64,000 bases of DNA from Loktanella sp. PT4BL (lineage in GTDB: Bacteria; Pseudomonadota; Alphaproteobacteria; Rhodobacterales; Rhodobacteraceae), in assembly GCF_003201935.1 (NCBI RefSeq), contig NZ_QJJL01000002.1, positions 806,001 through 870,000 on the forward strand, read 5' to 3'. Position 1 is the stretch's first letter; every line of letters begins with the position of its first letter. The notes below the pieces were generated by a model. The model had not been told where the DNA came from and did not search any database. It saw only the letters and a list, made by a program, of their open reading frames with translations. The position numbers and the translations under genes are program-made. Of the stretch, positions 7,282-16,430 are shown piece by piece.

Positions 7282-7310
7282 CATAAGTTGCAGAGATATT
7301 GTAAAAACGC

Positions 7311-7340
7311 ACAACTTGGCAATTTCATTGTGCCAGTTGT
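7311..7340. promoter_or_regulatory. Candidate Lrp-type operator between divergent genes
   Basis: ACAACTTGGCA (7311-7321) and TGCCAGTTGT (7331-7340) form an inverted repeat with a single bulged T and a 9-base spacer. It is centred in the 74-base gap between the Lrp gene and the exporter gene. The size suits an Lrp/AsnC dimer site. Confidence 0.5.
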
Positions 7341-7355
7341 CGCGCAATATTGCTT

Positions 7356-7955
7356 ATGACTTATGAAATCCTCATCGCACTTGTCGGCTTTGCCTTTGCA
7401 AGCTCGGTCACACCGGGGCCGAACAACCTGATGCTCATGGCCTCGGGCGCAAACTACGGGTTGCGGCGCACATTGCCGCATATGCTGGGGATTTCCCTTG
7501 GCCATGCGTTTATGGTGGCGATGGTCGGCATTGTCTTGCTGCAGATTTTCATGACCTATCCAGTGCTGAACATCGCGCTAAAGGTGCTCAGCGCCACCTA
7601 TATGCTGTGGCTGGCGTGGAAAATCGCCAACGCTGTCCCGCCTGAGGCAAAAGAGGTGACGGGCAAACCGTTCACTTTCCTTCAGGCCGCAGCCTTTCAA
7701 TGGGTCAATCCCAAAGCGTGGTTCATGGCGATCACCGCGATCAGCGCCTATGCGCCGCAAGATCGCGGATTGATTGTCGGCTCTGTGATGGTCGCCGTCG
7801 TCTTTGCCGCTGTGAACCTGCCGTCCGTCACCGTTTGGGCATGGATGGGCGTACAGGTGCGCCGCTGGCTCGGCACCGCACGGCGCCTAAGGGGCTTCAA
7901 CGTGACGATGGCCGTTCTCTTGGTGGTCTCGCTCTACCCTATGCTGACGCACTAA
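7356..7955 (+). CDS. LysE/RhtB-family amino-acid exporter
   Basis: A 199-residue inner-membrane protein with about six hydrophobic spans and the N-terminal LysE signature [20 protein letters not shown] near residues 16-35. The family exports lysine, homoserine, threonine or similar amino acids by proton exchange. The ATG at 7356 is chosen over a TTG two codons upstream. It is divergent from the Lrp regulator that probably controls it. Its end overlaps the end of ureG by 17 bases in convergent orientation. The substrate is not deducible. Confidence 0.9.
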   Translation: MTYEILIALVGFAFASSVTPGPNNLMLMASGANYGLRRTLPHMLGISLGHAFMVAMVGIVLLQIFMTYPVLNIALKVLSATYMLWLAWKIANAVPPEAKEVTGKPFTFLQAAAFQWVNPKAWFMAITAISAYAPQDRGLIVGSVMVAVVFAAVNLPSVTVWAWMGVQVRRWLGTARRLRGFNVTMAVLLVVSLYPMLTH

Positions 7956-8562
7956 GCCCGCCTGCCTCTTTGATGAAATCCACAACGGCATCGACGCCTT
8001 TACCGTGGCGAAGTGCACAAAACACAAACGGACCATCCCCGCGCATCCGCTTGCTGTCACGGTCCATGACGTCCAATGAAGCGCCCACGTGGGGGGCCAG
8101 ATCGGTCTTGTTGATCACCAGCAGATCGGACCGCGTGATCGCAGGGCCACCTTTGCGGGGGATTTCCTCGCCTGCCGCGACGTCGATCACATAGATCGTC
8201 AGGTCCGCCAGTTCGGGGCTGAACGTGGCAGAGAGATTGTCACCGCCGCTTTCGATCAGCACCAGATCAAGCACGGCGTGGCGCTTTTGCATCTCGGCCA
8301 CCGCCGCCAGATTGATCGAGGCATCCTCGCGGATTGCCGTATGCGGGCAGCCGCCCGTTTCCACGCCGATCACACGGTCTTGCGGCAGAATTTGCATCCG
8401 CATCAGGGCCTCGGCGTCTTCCTGTGTGTAAATATCGTTGGTAATCACACCGATCGAATAGGTCGGGTGCAGCGCACGCGCCAATGCTGCCGTCAGCGTT
8501 GTCTTGCCTGCCCCGACAGGGCCGCCGATACCCACGCGAAGCGGTCCATTCATAGCCGTCAT
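7939..8562 (-). CDS. ureG: Urease accessory GTPase UreG
   Basis: A 207-residue SIMIBI-class GTPase that drives nickel delivery to apo-urease. Near the N-terminus [21 protein letters not shown] is the P-loop (about residues 9-29). [17 protein letters not shown] near 68-84 contains the CPH nickel-binding motif. [10 protein letters not shown] is the guanine-specificity motif. Length is typical. It is the last gene of the ureDABCEFG operon and overlaps ureF by 4 bases. Confidence 0.97.
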   Translation of the reverse strand: MTAMNGPLRVGIGGPVGAGKTTLTAALARALHPTYSIGVITNDIYTQEDAEALMRMQILPQDRVIGVETGGCPHTAIREDASINLAAVAEMQKRHAVLDLVLIESGGDNLSATFSPELADLTIYVIDVAAGEEIPRKGGPAITRSDLLVINKTDLAPHVGASLDVMDRDSKRMRGDGPFVFCALRHGKGVDAVVDFIKEAGGLSASA

Positions 8563-9206
8563 GACCGGAAAATCCTTGGTTGAAGTGTTTCGTGCCGCAT
8601 GGCGGCGATATCGGACAGAAAGGCGGTGCTTTGTAAGTCATCGCATCCTAGCGCGGCCGTGGCTTGTGCCACCTCTTCGCAGAGCGGCGCAAGGTCCGAG
8701 AGCACCGCCTGCCCTTCGGTCTGACCCAATGGCATCAGGCGTTGCGCCGCAGAAATCAGGTTGCTGGTGACGGCGTGCAGATACATGGCAGCGGTTAGGG
8801 TGACGTCAATCCGTAGCTCTGCGGCGGCAGCACCAACGGCGACGGGATAAAGGTATTCAGCACCCTGAGCACCCCAGATCGCACCGGTGGTTTTGCAAAA
8901 GGCAGCTCCTTGCAAGGCTTGTTCCAACTGCCGCTCACGCGAGGCGGCAAAGGCCCGCGCGGTCGCATCAACTGCGGCAAGTGCGGCATCATCTTTGGCG
9001 GCATAAGCCGCGCGTAACAGGATACAATCATTGCGCCCGCTGCCATGGGCGATCACATCCGCCAGCCATGCTGCCAGATCATCGCCCGAGGTAACCCACC
9101 CCGCCCGAACCGCGGCCTCAAGCCCGTGCGAATAGGCGAAGGCCCCGACCGGAAAGGCAGGCGAAAGCCATTGCGCCAAGGTCAGGATGTCGCGGTTAGT
9201 GGTCAT
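8559..9206 (-). CDS. ureF: Urease accessory protein UreF
   Basis: A 215-residue all-helical protein that works with UreD and UreG in urease activation and acts on UreG as a GTPase regulator. The ATG at 9206 gives the normal start [33 protein letters not shown], with the conserved [16 protein letters not shown] block. A longer in-frame reading lies inside ureE and is not used. It overlaps the 3' end of ureE by 11 bases. Confidence 0.95.
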   Translation of the reverse strand: MTTNRDILTLAQWLSPAFPVGAFAYSHGLEAAVRAGWVTSGDDLAAWLADVIAHGSGRNDCILLRAAYAAKDDAALAAVDATARAFAASRERQLEQALQGAAFCKTTGAIWGAQGAEYLYPVAVGAAAAELRIDVTLTAAMYLHAVTSNLISAAQRLMPLGQTEGQAVLSDLAPLCEEVAQATAALGCDDLQSTAFLSDIAAMRHETLQPRIFRS

Positions 9207-9669
9207 GGGCCGTGGCGACATGTTCGTGGGAATGGGTGCGTCCGTGGCCATATGCGCCACCTTCGGGGGTAAATGCTGCCGTCACAGGTGTGACCGTGGC
9301 ACCGACATGTTCCAGCATGTGTCCGATCACCGGATCGGCCTGGATCAAAAGGTGATCATCCGCAATCTGGCAAGGCGTATGGCGGTTGCCCACATGCCAC
9401 GCCACGCGCACAAGGTCGGCGGCGGTGACGCGATAAAGCGCCTCTTGGGCCGCGCAAATCTCAACCAGACGCCCGTCGTCCAGTTCCAGAGCGTCCCCAT
9501 GATCCAGCGACATCGTCTGCGCCAGATCAATCAGGAAAGGCTCGCCGGTGGTGGTCATCAGCCGTTTGCGGCGCAGGAACCGCGCGGCATAATCAAGTTC
9601 GCATTGCGCGGCAAGGCCGGACCAATGGCCTGCACGGTGAATGGTTTGCGCGATAGGTAACTGTTGCAT
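9196..9669 (-). CDS. ureE: Urease accessory nickel metallochaperone UreE
   Basis: A 157-residue protein with an N-terminal peptide-binding-like domain and a C-terminal metal-binding domain (YRVTAADLVRVAWHVGNRHTPCQI, whose GNRH is the conserved nickel-binding histidine region). It ends in a His-rich tail, [16 protein letters not shown], which can bind extra nickel. It hands nickel to UreG. It starts 8 bases after ureC. Confidence 0.95.
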   Translation of the reverse strand: MQQLPIAQTIHRAGHWSGLAAQCELDYAARFLRRKRLMTTTGEPFLIDLAQTMSLDHGDALELDDGRLVEICAAQEALYRVTAADLVRVAWHVGNRHTPCQIADDHLLIQADPVIGHMLEHVGATVTPVTAAFTPEGGAYGHGRTHSHEHVATAHDH

Positions 9670-9677
9670 GGTGCCCC

Positions 9678-11387
9678 TCAGAACATGAAATAGCGCTGCG
9701 CCATTGGCAGCGTCTCAGCCGGTTCGCAGGTCAGCAAGACACCATCGGCGCGCACCTCGTAAGTTTCGGGATGGACGTCGATTTTCGGCAGAGCGGCGTT
9801 CAGCACCATGTCGGTCTTACTGATTTTGCGCACATTCTTGATCGCCACGGTCTGTTTAGCCAGACCAAGGGTATCGCGCAAACCCGCAGCCTCTGCCGCA
9901 CCGGAAATAAAGCTGACAGAGGTGTGCCGCAGCGCGCTACCATAAGACCCGAACATGGGCCGCGTATAAACGGGCTGGGGCGTCGGGATCGAGGCGTTGG
10001 GATCACCCATTTGCGCCACCACAATCATGCCGCCCATCAGCACCATCTCGGGTTTCACCCCAAAAAACGCGGGCGACCACAGCACCAGATCGGCCCGTTT
10101 GCCGACACTGATATCGCCCAGCACGTGGGATACACCTTGGGCAATCGCGGGGTTGATCGTGTATTTCGCGATGTAGCGGCGCACACGGAAATTATCGTTC
10201 TCGCCGGTTTCCTCAGCCAGCCGCCCGCGTTGCTTTTTCATCTTATCGGCGGTCTGCCATGTGCGGATAATCACCTCACCCACGCGGCCCATGGCCTGAC
10301 TGTCGGAGGCGATGATCGAAAACGCGCCCATGTCATGCAGAATATCCTCGGCTGCGATGGTTTCGCGGCGGATACGGCTTTCCGCAAAGGCGATATCCTC
10401 AGGGATGGATTTGTCGAGGTGGTGACAGACCATGAGCATGTCCAGATGCTCTTCCAACGTGTTCACCGTGAAAGGCCGTGTGGGGTTGGTCGAGGATGGC
10501 AGGACATTCGCATCGCCACAGATTTTAATAATGTCCGGCGCGTGCCCGCCACCTGCCCCTTCGGTATGGAAGGCATGGATCGTGCGGCCTTTCATCGCCG
10601 CCACGGTATGTTCGACAAAGCCCGATTCATTCAACGTATCGGTGTGGATCATCACCTGCACGTCCATGTCATCAGCGACCGACAGACAACAATCAATCGC
10701 GCCGGGTGTCGTGCCCCAATCCTCGTGCAGTTTCAGCGCACAGGCCCCGCCTTTGACCATTTCCACCAGAGCATCAGGCTGGCTGGCGTTGCCTTTGCCC
10801 GACAGACCGATGTTCATCGGGATGCCATCGAAAGACTGCAACATACGCCCGATATGCCAAGGCCCCGGCGTGCAGGTCGTGGCCAGCGTGCCATGGGCTG
10901 GCCCCGTGCCGCCGCCAAAGCAGGTGGTCACACCGGAATGCAGGGAATCCTCCATCTGCTGGGGGCAGATAAAGTGGATATGGCTGTCCATGCCACCTGC
11001 GGTCAGGATGCGGCCCTCGCCCGCGATCACCTCGGTGCCGGGGCCTACGATAATATCGACACCGGGCTGGGTGTCGGGGTTCCCGGCCTTGCCGATGGCA
11101 TGGATCAACCCGTCTTTCAAAGCAACGTCTGCTTTGTAGATACCGGAATGATCCACGATCAGCGCATTGGTGATCACCGTGTCAACGGCCCCGCCTGCGC
11201 GGGTGACCTGGGATTGGCCCATACCGTCGCGGATCACCTTACCACCACCGAATTTCACCTCTTCACCATAGGTGGTCAGGTCGCGCTCAACCTCGATCAC
11301 CAGATCGGTGTCGGCAAGGCGGAGCCTGTCACCGGTGGTGGGGCCGTACATTGCGGCATATTGCGCGCGGGAAATCTCGACGGGCAT
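9678..11387 (-). CDS. ureC: Urease alpha subunit (catalytic)
   Basis: 569 residues, the normal length. The bi-nickel site is complete: His136 and His138 (HIHF), carbamylated Lys219 (ALKLHEDWG), His248, His274 and Asp362, with the catalytic flap [22 protein letters not shown] near 318-340 holding the general acid histidine. It hydrolyses urea to ammonia and carbamate in the cytoplasm. The start overlaps the ureB stop by one base (TAATG). Confidence 0.98.
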   Translation of the reverse strand: MPVEISRAQYAAMYGPTTGDRLRLADTDLVIEVERDLTTYGEEVKFGGGKVIRDGMGQSQVTRAGGAVDTVITNALIVDHSGIYKADVALKDGLIHAIGKAGNPDTQPGVDIIVGPGTEVIAGEGRILTAGGMDSHIHFICPQQMEDSLHSGVTTCFGGGTGPAHGTLATTCTPGPWHIGRMLQSFDGIPMNIGLSGKGNASQPDALVEMVKGGACALKLHEDWGTTPGAIDCCLSVADDMDVQVMIHTDTLNESGFVEHTVAAMKGRTIHAFHTEGAGGGHAPDIIKICGDANVLPSSTNPTRPFTVNTLEEHLDMLMVCHHLDKSIPEDIAFAESRIRRETIAAEDILHDMGAFSIIASDSQAMGRVGEVIIRTWQTADKMKKQRGRLAEETGENDNFRVRRYIAKYTINPAIAQGVSHVLGDISVGKRADLVLWSPAFFGVKPEMVLMGGMIVVAQMGDPNASIPTPQPVYTRPMFGSYGSALRHTSVSFISGAAEAAGLRDTLGLAKQTVAIKNVRKISKTDMVLNAALPKIDVHPETYEVRADGVLLTCEPAETLPMAQRYFMF

Positions 11388-11692
11388 TACAGGTCCCCCA
11401 TGATCTGTTGATTAAAGCCGAAAATGCGCCGCGCGCCACTGATCGGGATCAGCTGCACTTCGCGGCGTTGACCAGGTTCGAAACGCACAGCGGTGCCCGA
11501 GGCAATATCAAGCCGCATACCGCGCGCGGCAGAACGATCAAACTCAAGCGCTGGATTGCTTTCGGCGAAATGATAGTGGCTGCCGACCTGCACCGGCCTG
11601 TCGCCGGTATTGGCAACCATGAGTGTGATGGCATCAGCGCCTGCGTTCAGAACAAGTTTGCCATCGGCGGGAAAGAGTTCTCCGGGGATCAT
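11387..11692 (-). CDS. ureB: Urease beta subunit
   Basis: 101 residues beginning [11 protein letters not shown], with [24 protein letters not shown], the most conserved block of the beta subunit. It is the structural partner of UreA and UreC in the (alpha-beta-gamma)3 enzyme. It sits 6 bases after ureA, and its stop overlaps the ureC start. Confidence 0.97.
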   Translation of the reverse strand: MIPGELFPADGKLVLNAGADAITLMVANTGDRPVQVGSHYHFAESNPALEFDRSAARGMRLDIASGTAVRFEPGQRREVQLIPISGARRIFGFNQQIMGDL

Positions 11693-11698
11693 ATGCGC

Positions 11699-12001
11699 CT
11701 ACCTGATTGGGTTGTGAACTGTGACAAGCTTGGTGCCATCTGGAAATGTGGCCTCGACCTGCACTTCGTGGATCATCTCGGCGATCCCTTCCATGCACTG
11801 GTCTTTGGTAATGACGCGCCCGCCCGCCTCCATCATATCGGCAACGGAGCGACCATCGCGCGCGCCCTCAACGACCGCATCGGTGATCAGGGCAATTGCC
11901 TCGGGATGGTTGAGTTTCACACCGCGCGCCAGCCGCTTGCGCGCCACCTCGGCGGCCATGGCGATCAGCAATTTGTCTTTTTCGCGGGGGGTCAGTTGCA
12001 T
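11699..12001 (-). CDS. ureA: Urease gamma subunit
   Basis: 100 residues beginning [39 protein letters not shown], the canonical gamma-subunit start, and ending [10 protein letters not shown]. Separate ureA and ureB genes are the usual bacterial arrangement. It lies 3 bases after ureD. Confidence 0.97.
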   Translation of the reverse strand: MQLTPREKDKLLIAMAAEVARKRLARGVKLNHPEAIALITDAVVEGARDGRSVADMMEAGGRVITKDQCMEGIAEMIHEVQVEATFPDGTKLVTVHNPIR

Positions 12002-12004
12002 GGC

Positions 12005-12805
12005 TCAAAGCCTCCATGAAATGGGCAGGGAATTGTTCGTCAGACGGCTGAGGATCGGCATCAGATCACGGCGCAACACAAAGCTGTCTTCGGCCAGCTG
12101 GCGTATGACCAGCACATCATCGGCCAGCAGGCTGGCACCTGCAGTGGGCGGCAACATGGCGCGCAGGACGTCCAGTTGCGCAGCGGCATCCGGGCGGACC
12201 AAAACAAGACTCGCCATTGCACGTGCACCATCCGCAATCGCACGGCGGGCAACATGGGCGGCTGCGTCACCAGAAAAATCTATGCCGTCGATATAGATCG
12301 GCGCACCATCACGATCGATGCGGATACGGTCCTCAAAGTAGATCTGGCGGAGTGTTTCTTTCATCGCAGCACGCCCCAGCACGACGGGCTCAACCATCAG
12401 CAGGTTCGCGTTGCCATGCAGGTCAATCTGCAACCGCCGCCGCAGGGCGCAATGATCAAAGAGGATCAATTCCTGAGGGAGCCAGTGAAGCGTAGCATCT
12501 GCGTCAACCGTCAGGGTGGTTTCAACGCGGCCAATTTCGCTGACTTGCGCGCGATAGGCGCGCTCGGCAGCCTGTGTGGTCAGTGTCAGCGCACCGCCGC
12601 CCTTGACCGTCGCGGCTAGTGTATAATGATCGCCTCCAGTGATCCCGCCTGCGGTATTCACAAGGATTGCTTCCAGCCCTTTGTTGAAATTGCGCGGAAA
12701 AACCAGTTTGGACGATCCCGCATGGCGCAGATCAACAAGCCCCGTTCGCCCAGTCACATCCCCTGCCACAGTCAAAGACGCACTGCCCCGCGCACGCAGT
12801 TGCAC
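12005..12805 (-). CDS. ureD: Urease accessory protein UreD
   Basis: A 266-residue scaffold protein for urease maturation, recognised by LVNTAGGITGGDHY near residues 48-61 and TTQAAERAYRA near 78-88. The only standard start codon that gives full length is GTG at 12805. The frame stays open upstream to a stop near 12860, and a GGAG lies 35 bases upstream of the GTG, so the true start could be an unusual codon slightly further up. It is the first gene of the operon. Confidence 0.92.
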   Translation of the reverse strand: MQLRARGSASLTVAGDVTGRTGLVDLRHAGSSKLVFPRNFNKGLEAILVNTAGGITGGDHYTLAATVKGGGALTLTTQAAERAYRAQVSEIGRVETTLTVDADATLHWLPQELILFDHCALRRRLQIDLHGNANLLMVEPVVLGRAAMKETLRQIYFEDRIRIDRDGAPIYIDGIDFSGDAAAHVARRAIADGARAMASLVLVRPDAAAQLDVLRAMLPPTAGASLLADDVLVIRQLAEDSFVLRRDLMPILSRLTNNSLPISWRL

Positions 12806-13160
12806 TGCTTGCGCGTCTTGCGGCGTGATATGGACGGGACGGTTAATTTGATGCTCCGGAGATTCTTATTTCGCTTAGAGTTTGCGCATAAACTGTGCGG
12901 CGAAGGCAGGCCTTCACACTGCATGCGACACCGCTTTTCTCAAATGCCTATATATTGTGCAGTAAACCCGGAAACTGCCCATTGGACTGGCGGCGAACCC
13001 ACAGTTGCGCGAACAACGCGCTCAGGCAAAACACGGCACGGCAGGCTATTTATCACCCGCGGCAATAAATCCCGCGGCCTTGCATCCGAGACGGTTTACC
13101 TCTTGCGCGTTTCGCACTACGCAATTCAGGAATGTTAGCGCTAAAACAAGGAGCCGCATC
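12806..13160. other. Intergenic region between divergent ureD and alpha-glucosidase genes
   Basis: 355 bases that must hold the promoter of the urease operon (minus) and of the alpha-glucosidase (plus). Visible elements are a TATATATTG stretch near 12948 and the LacI-type palindrome at 13135-13144 close to the glucosidase start. I found no gene, tRNA or clear NtrC/sigma-54 site by eye. Confidence 0.5.
13135..13144. promoter_or_regulatory. LacI-type palindrome upstream of the alpha-glucosidase
   Basis: TTAGCGCTAA is a perfect palindrome with a central CG, as is typical of LacI-family operators, 16 bases before the glucosidase ATG. The same ten bases occur upstream of glgB at 23516-23525. Placed this close to the ribosome binding site it should act as a repressor site. 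Confidence 0.6.
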
Positions 13161-14771
13161 ATGCGCGAATGGTGGCGAAGTGCCGTGATTTATCAGGTCT
13201 ATCCGCGGTCGTATCAGGACAGCACCGGCGACGGCGTTGGTGACCTGCGCGGCATCACAAGCCGCCTTGACCATATCGCGGAACTGGGGGTCGATTGCAT
13301 CTGGCTGTCGCCGATCTTCAAATCGCCACAGGCCGATATGGGCTATGATGTGTCCGATTATCTGGCCGTGGATCCGCTGTTCGGTGATCTGGCCGCCTTT
13401 GATACGCTGATCACAGAGGCCCATGCGCGCGGCCTGAAGGTGATCGTCGATCAGGTGCTGTCACACACCTCGGACAAACACGAATGGTTCAAGCAATCGC
13501 GCCTGAGCCGCGATAACGAGAAATCAGACTGGTACGTCTGGGCTGATCCGCTGCCTGACGGTTCGCCGCCTACAAACTGGCATAGCCATTTTGGCGGTCC
13601 CGCTTGGGAATTCGATCCGCAGCGCGGGCAGTATTACCAGCATAACTTTCTGACCTCGCAGCCGGATCTGAACTTCCACAATCCTGATGTCGTTGAAGCA
13701 ATCCTCGAGACCTGCAAATTCTGGCTAGATCGCGGCCTTGACGGGTTCCGCCTTGATACGGTCAACTATTATTTCCACGACAAAGAGTTGCGCTCAAACC
13801 CGCCGGCACAAACACGCCCGCAGGTGATGGCGACCGATCTCTATGGGATGCAACGCAATCTTTATAACAAGACACGGCCCGAAAACCTCGGATTTCTGGA
13901 AAAGCTGCGCAAGCTGACCGACCAATACGACGACATCATGATGGTCGGCGAAGTGGGCGAAATGGGCCACCGCTCTATCGAGATTATGGGCGAATATACC
14001 GCTGGCAATACCCGTCTGCACATGGCCTACAGCTTTGCGATGCTGGGCCCTGATTTCAACGCCGAGCATTTCCGCAATTGCATCGAAGGCTTTCAGCGCG
14101 GCGCGCCCGACGGCCACCCTTACTGGTCCTTCAGCAACCACGACGTACCGCGTCAGGTGACCCGCTGGGCCGAGCATGCGGTGTCAGAAGACAGTATGGC
14201 GCGGTTCGCCTGTGCGATGCTGATGTCATTTGAAGGCACAATCGGCATCTATCAGGGCGAAGAGCTGGGCCAGACCGAAACCGAAATGGAATATCACGAG
14301 CTGACCGATCCGCCCGCATTGCGGTTCTGGCCGTCGGTCAAAGGCCGCGACGGCTGCCGCACACCGATGGTCTGGGAAAAGGACGCGCCGAATGCCGGCT
14401 TTTCAACGGGCAAGCCTTGGCTGCCCGTCAAGGCCCCACAAGCGGCAAAAGCGGTGGATCAACAGCAAGGGCCGGACAGCATCCTGTCCTACTACAAAGA
14501 CATGATTGCCTACCGCAAAAACAGCCCCGCGCTGACACGCGGCAAGACCACGTTCATCAACCTGCCCGAACCGCTTTTGGCCTTCACCCGCCAAGCCGAG
14601 GACGAAACGCTGACCTGTGTTTTCAACCTCTCCAAGATCACCCATGAGCTCGCGTTGAAAGCCCCCGCAGAGATTGCCGTGGGACAAGCGGCCAGCATCA
14701 ATGTGGATACGCTGACGCTGGAAGGCAACGGTTTTGCCTACCTCAAGCACGGGCCGAAAGCGCCGCTCTAG
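13161..14771 (+). CDS. GH13 alpha-glucosidase (oligo-1,6-glucosidase type)
   Basis: A 536-residue cytoplasmic glycoside hydrolase. The start at 13161 is backed by AAGGAG 8 bases upstream and by MREWWRSAVIYQVYPRSYQD, the usual opening. The four GH13 regions are present: DQVLSH near 97-102, nucleophile Asp199 in DGFRLD, the acid/base Glu in MVGEVGE near 261-267, and SNHD at 325-328. It releases glucose from maltose, sucrose or isomaltose-type sugars; the exact linkage is not fixed by sequence. It converges on the glycogen operon and overlaps the pgm stop by 4 bases. Confidence 0.93.
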   Translation: MREWWRSAVIYQVYPRSYQDSTGDGVGDLRGITSRLDHIAELGVDCIWLSPIFKSPQADMGYDVSDYLAVDPLFGDLAAFDTLITEAHARGLKVIVDQVLSHTSDKHEWFKQSRLSRDNEKSDWYVWADPLPDGSPPTNWHSHFGGPAWEFDPQRGQYYQHNFLTSQPDLNFHNPDVVEAILETCKFWLDRGLDGFRLDTVNYYFHDKELRSNPPAQTRPQVMATDLYGMQRNLYNKTRPENLGFLEKLRKLTDQYDDIMMVGEVGEMGHRSIEIMGEYTAGNTRLHMAYSFAMLGPDFNAEHFRNCIEGFQRGAPDGHPYWSFSNHDVPRQVTRWAEHAVSEDSMARFACAMLMSFEGTIGIYQGEELGQTETEMEYHELTDPPALRFWPSVKGRDGCRTPMVWEKDAPNAGFSTGKPWLPVKAPQAAKAVDQQQGPDSILSYYKDMIAYRKNSPALTRGKTTFINLPEPLLAFTRQAEDETLTCVFNLSKITHELALKAPAEIAVGQAASINVDTLTLEGNGFAYLKHGPKAPL

Positions 14772-16399
14772 GTGATCACATCGGGCGCATCGCGTCCGGT
14801 GAGCGCCTGCAAATCCGACAGACCAAGTGCTGCATCGCGCACAGCAGCCAGCACCTGTTCCGGATCGTCCATGAGACGGTCCGGATCGGTCACCAACTGT
14901 TCCAGATAAAGCCGGATCGTTGCACCCTGCGTGCCCGTTCCTGACAGGCGGAACACCGCACGCGCGCCGCCTTCAAAATTGATCCGGATGCCCTGGCCTG
15001 TGGATTTTGAGCCATCAACGGGGTCGAGATAGGCGAATTCATCCGCTTCTGAAACGGTCATACCGCCAATCGTGGTGCCTGCCAGCGTGGCGAGCTTGCC
15101 ACGCAGAGCATCCATCATGTCATGGGCTGGCGCGCTTTCGACATCCTCATAATCGTGGCGCGCGTAATAGCAGCGCCCGTGCGCCTTCCAAAGATCCGCC
15201 ATCAGGTCAGACACGGATTGCCCGGTCTCGGCCAGAATGTTCAGCCACAGCAGCACCGCCCAAAGCCCGTCTTTCTCGCGCACGTGATCCGAACCTGTAC
15301 CGGCGCTTTCCTCGCCGCAGAGCGTGACCTTGCCCGCATCCAGCAGGTTGCCAAAGAACTTCCACCCCGTCGGCGTTTCAAAGCAATCAATCCCGAGGCT
15401 TTCCGCCACACGGTCCACCGCACGCGAAGTCGGCATCGAGCGTGCCACACCAGCAAGACCACCCCGGTAGGCAGGGGCCAGATGCGCCTTGGCTGTCAAG
15501 AGCGCCAGACTGTCAGACGGTGTGACATAGGCCCCCCGCCCCACAATCATATTGCGGTCACCGTCCCCGTCAGAAGCGGCACCGAAATCAGGTGCGCCCG
15601 GGCCATACATCTTGTCCATCAAAGTCTTGGCCCAGATCGGGTTGGGGTCAGGGTGGCCCTTGCCGAAATCGGGGCTTGGGATGCCGTTGATGACCGTGCC
15701 TTTCGGCGCACCCAGCATCCCCTCAAGGATCGCGTGGGCGTAAGGCCCCGTGACCGCATGCATGGCGTCAAAGCACATGGTAAAACCACCGGCAAAGAGC
15801 GCACGGATTTTGTCGAAATCAACGATAGTTTGCATGAGAGCCGCATAGTCGGCGACCGGATCAACGATCTCGACTTTCATCCCTTCGACTGATTGTTCGC
15901 CCAGCGCGCCAAGGTCGATATCCGCGGCTGCAACAATACGGTAAAGGTCAAGCGTCTTGGTGCATTCGTAAATCTTATCAGTGACGGCCTCGGAAGCGGG
16001 GCCACCGTTCGGTCCATTGTATTTCAACCCGAAATCCGCATCCGCACCACCGGGGTTATGGCTGGCCGAAAGGATCAAACCACCATCCGCTTTGCGCAGG
16101 CGGATCATATGCGACGCAGCAGGCGTGGACAGAATACCGCCCTGCCCGACGATGCATTTCGCGGCACCATTCGCAGAGGCCATGCGCAAAATGATCTGAA
16201 CCGCGTCATCATTGAAGAACCGCCCATCGCCACCCACGACCAGCGTCTTGTCCACGACACCGCCGATCCCGTCAAAGATCGCCTGGACATAGTTTTCCAG
16301 AAAATGCGGACGGCGGAACACGGCTGTCTTCTTGCGCAACCCACTGGTTCCAGGCTTTTGCCCTTCGATCGGAGTGGTCCGTACATTTTGCATCGGCAT
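14768..16399 (-). CDS. pgm: Alpha-D-glucose phosphate-specific phosphoglucomutase
   Basis: 543 residues from the ATG at 16399, which has GGGAGG about 8 bases upstream. The family serine loop SASHNPGGAD is at 111-120 (phosphoserine Ser113), the metal loop DGDGDRNM is in the middle, and the sugar-binding loop GEESAG near 377 is present. It interconverts glucose-1-P and glucose-6-P and so links glycogen synthesis and breakdown to glycolysis. It is the last gene of glgBCAX-pgm, 31 bases after glgX. Confidence 0.95.
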   Translation of the reverse strand: MPMQNVRTTPIEGQKPGTSGLRKKTAVFRRPHFLENYVQAIFDGIGGVVDKTLVVGGDGRFFNDDAVQIILRMASANGAAKCIVGQGGILSTPAASHMIRLRKADGGLILSASHNPGGADADFGLKYNGPNGGPASEAVTDKIYECTKTLDLYRIVAAADIDLGALGEQSVEGMKVEIVDPVADYAALMQTIVDFDKIRALFAGGFTMCFDAMHAVTGPYAHAILEGMLGAPKGTVINGIPSPDFGKGHPDPNPIWAKTLMDKMYGPGAPDFGAASDGDGDRNMIVGRGAYVTPSDSLALLTAKAHLAPAYRGGLAGVARSMPTSRAVDRVAESLGIDCFETPTGWKFFGNLLDAGKVTLCGEESAGTGSDHVREKDGLWAVLLWLNILAETGQSVSDLMADLWKAHGRCYYARHDYEDVESAPAHDMMDALRGKLATLAGTTIGGMTVSEADEFAYLDPVDGSKSTGQGIRINFEGGARAVFRLSGTGTQGATIRLYLEQLVTDPDRLMDDPEQVLAAVRDAALGLSDLQALTGRDAPDVIT

Positions 16400-16430
16400 A
16401 TCTCGTCCTCCCTTTCGTCGTTGTCGCAGA

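Noticed and set aside
9771-11411. 546-codon plus-strand frame opposite ureC
   Set aside because: It is the mirror of a high-G+C gene in a matching codon phase. It has no family features and no ribosome site, and ureC is certain.
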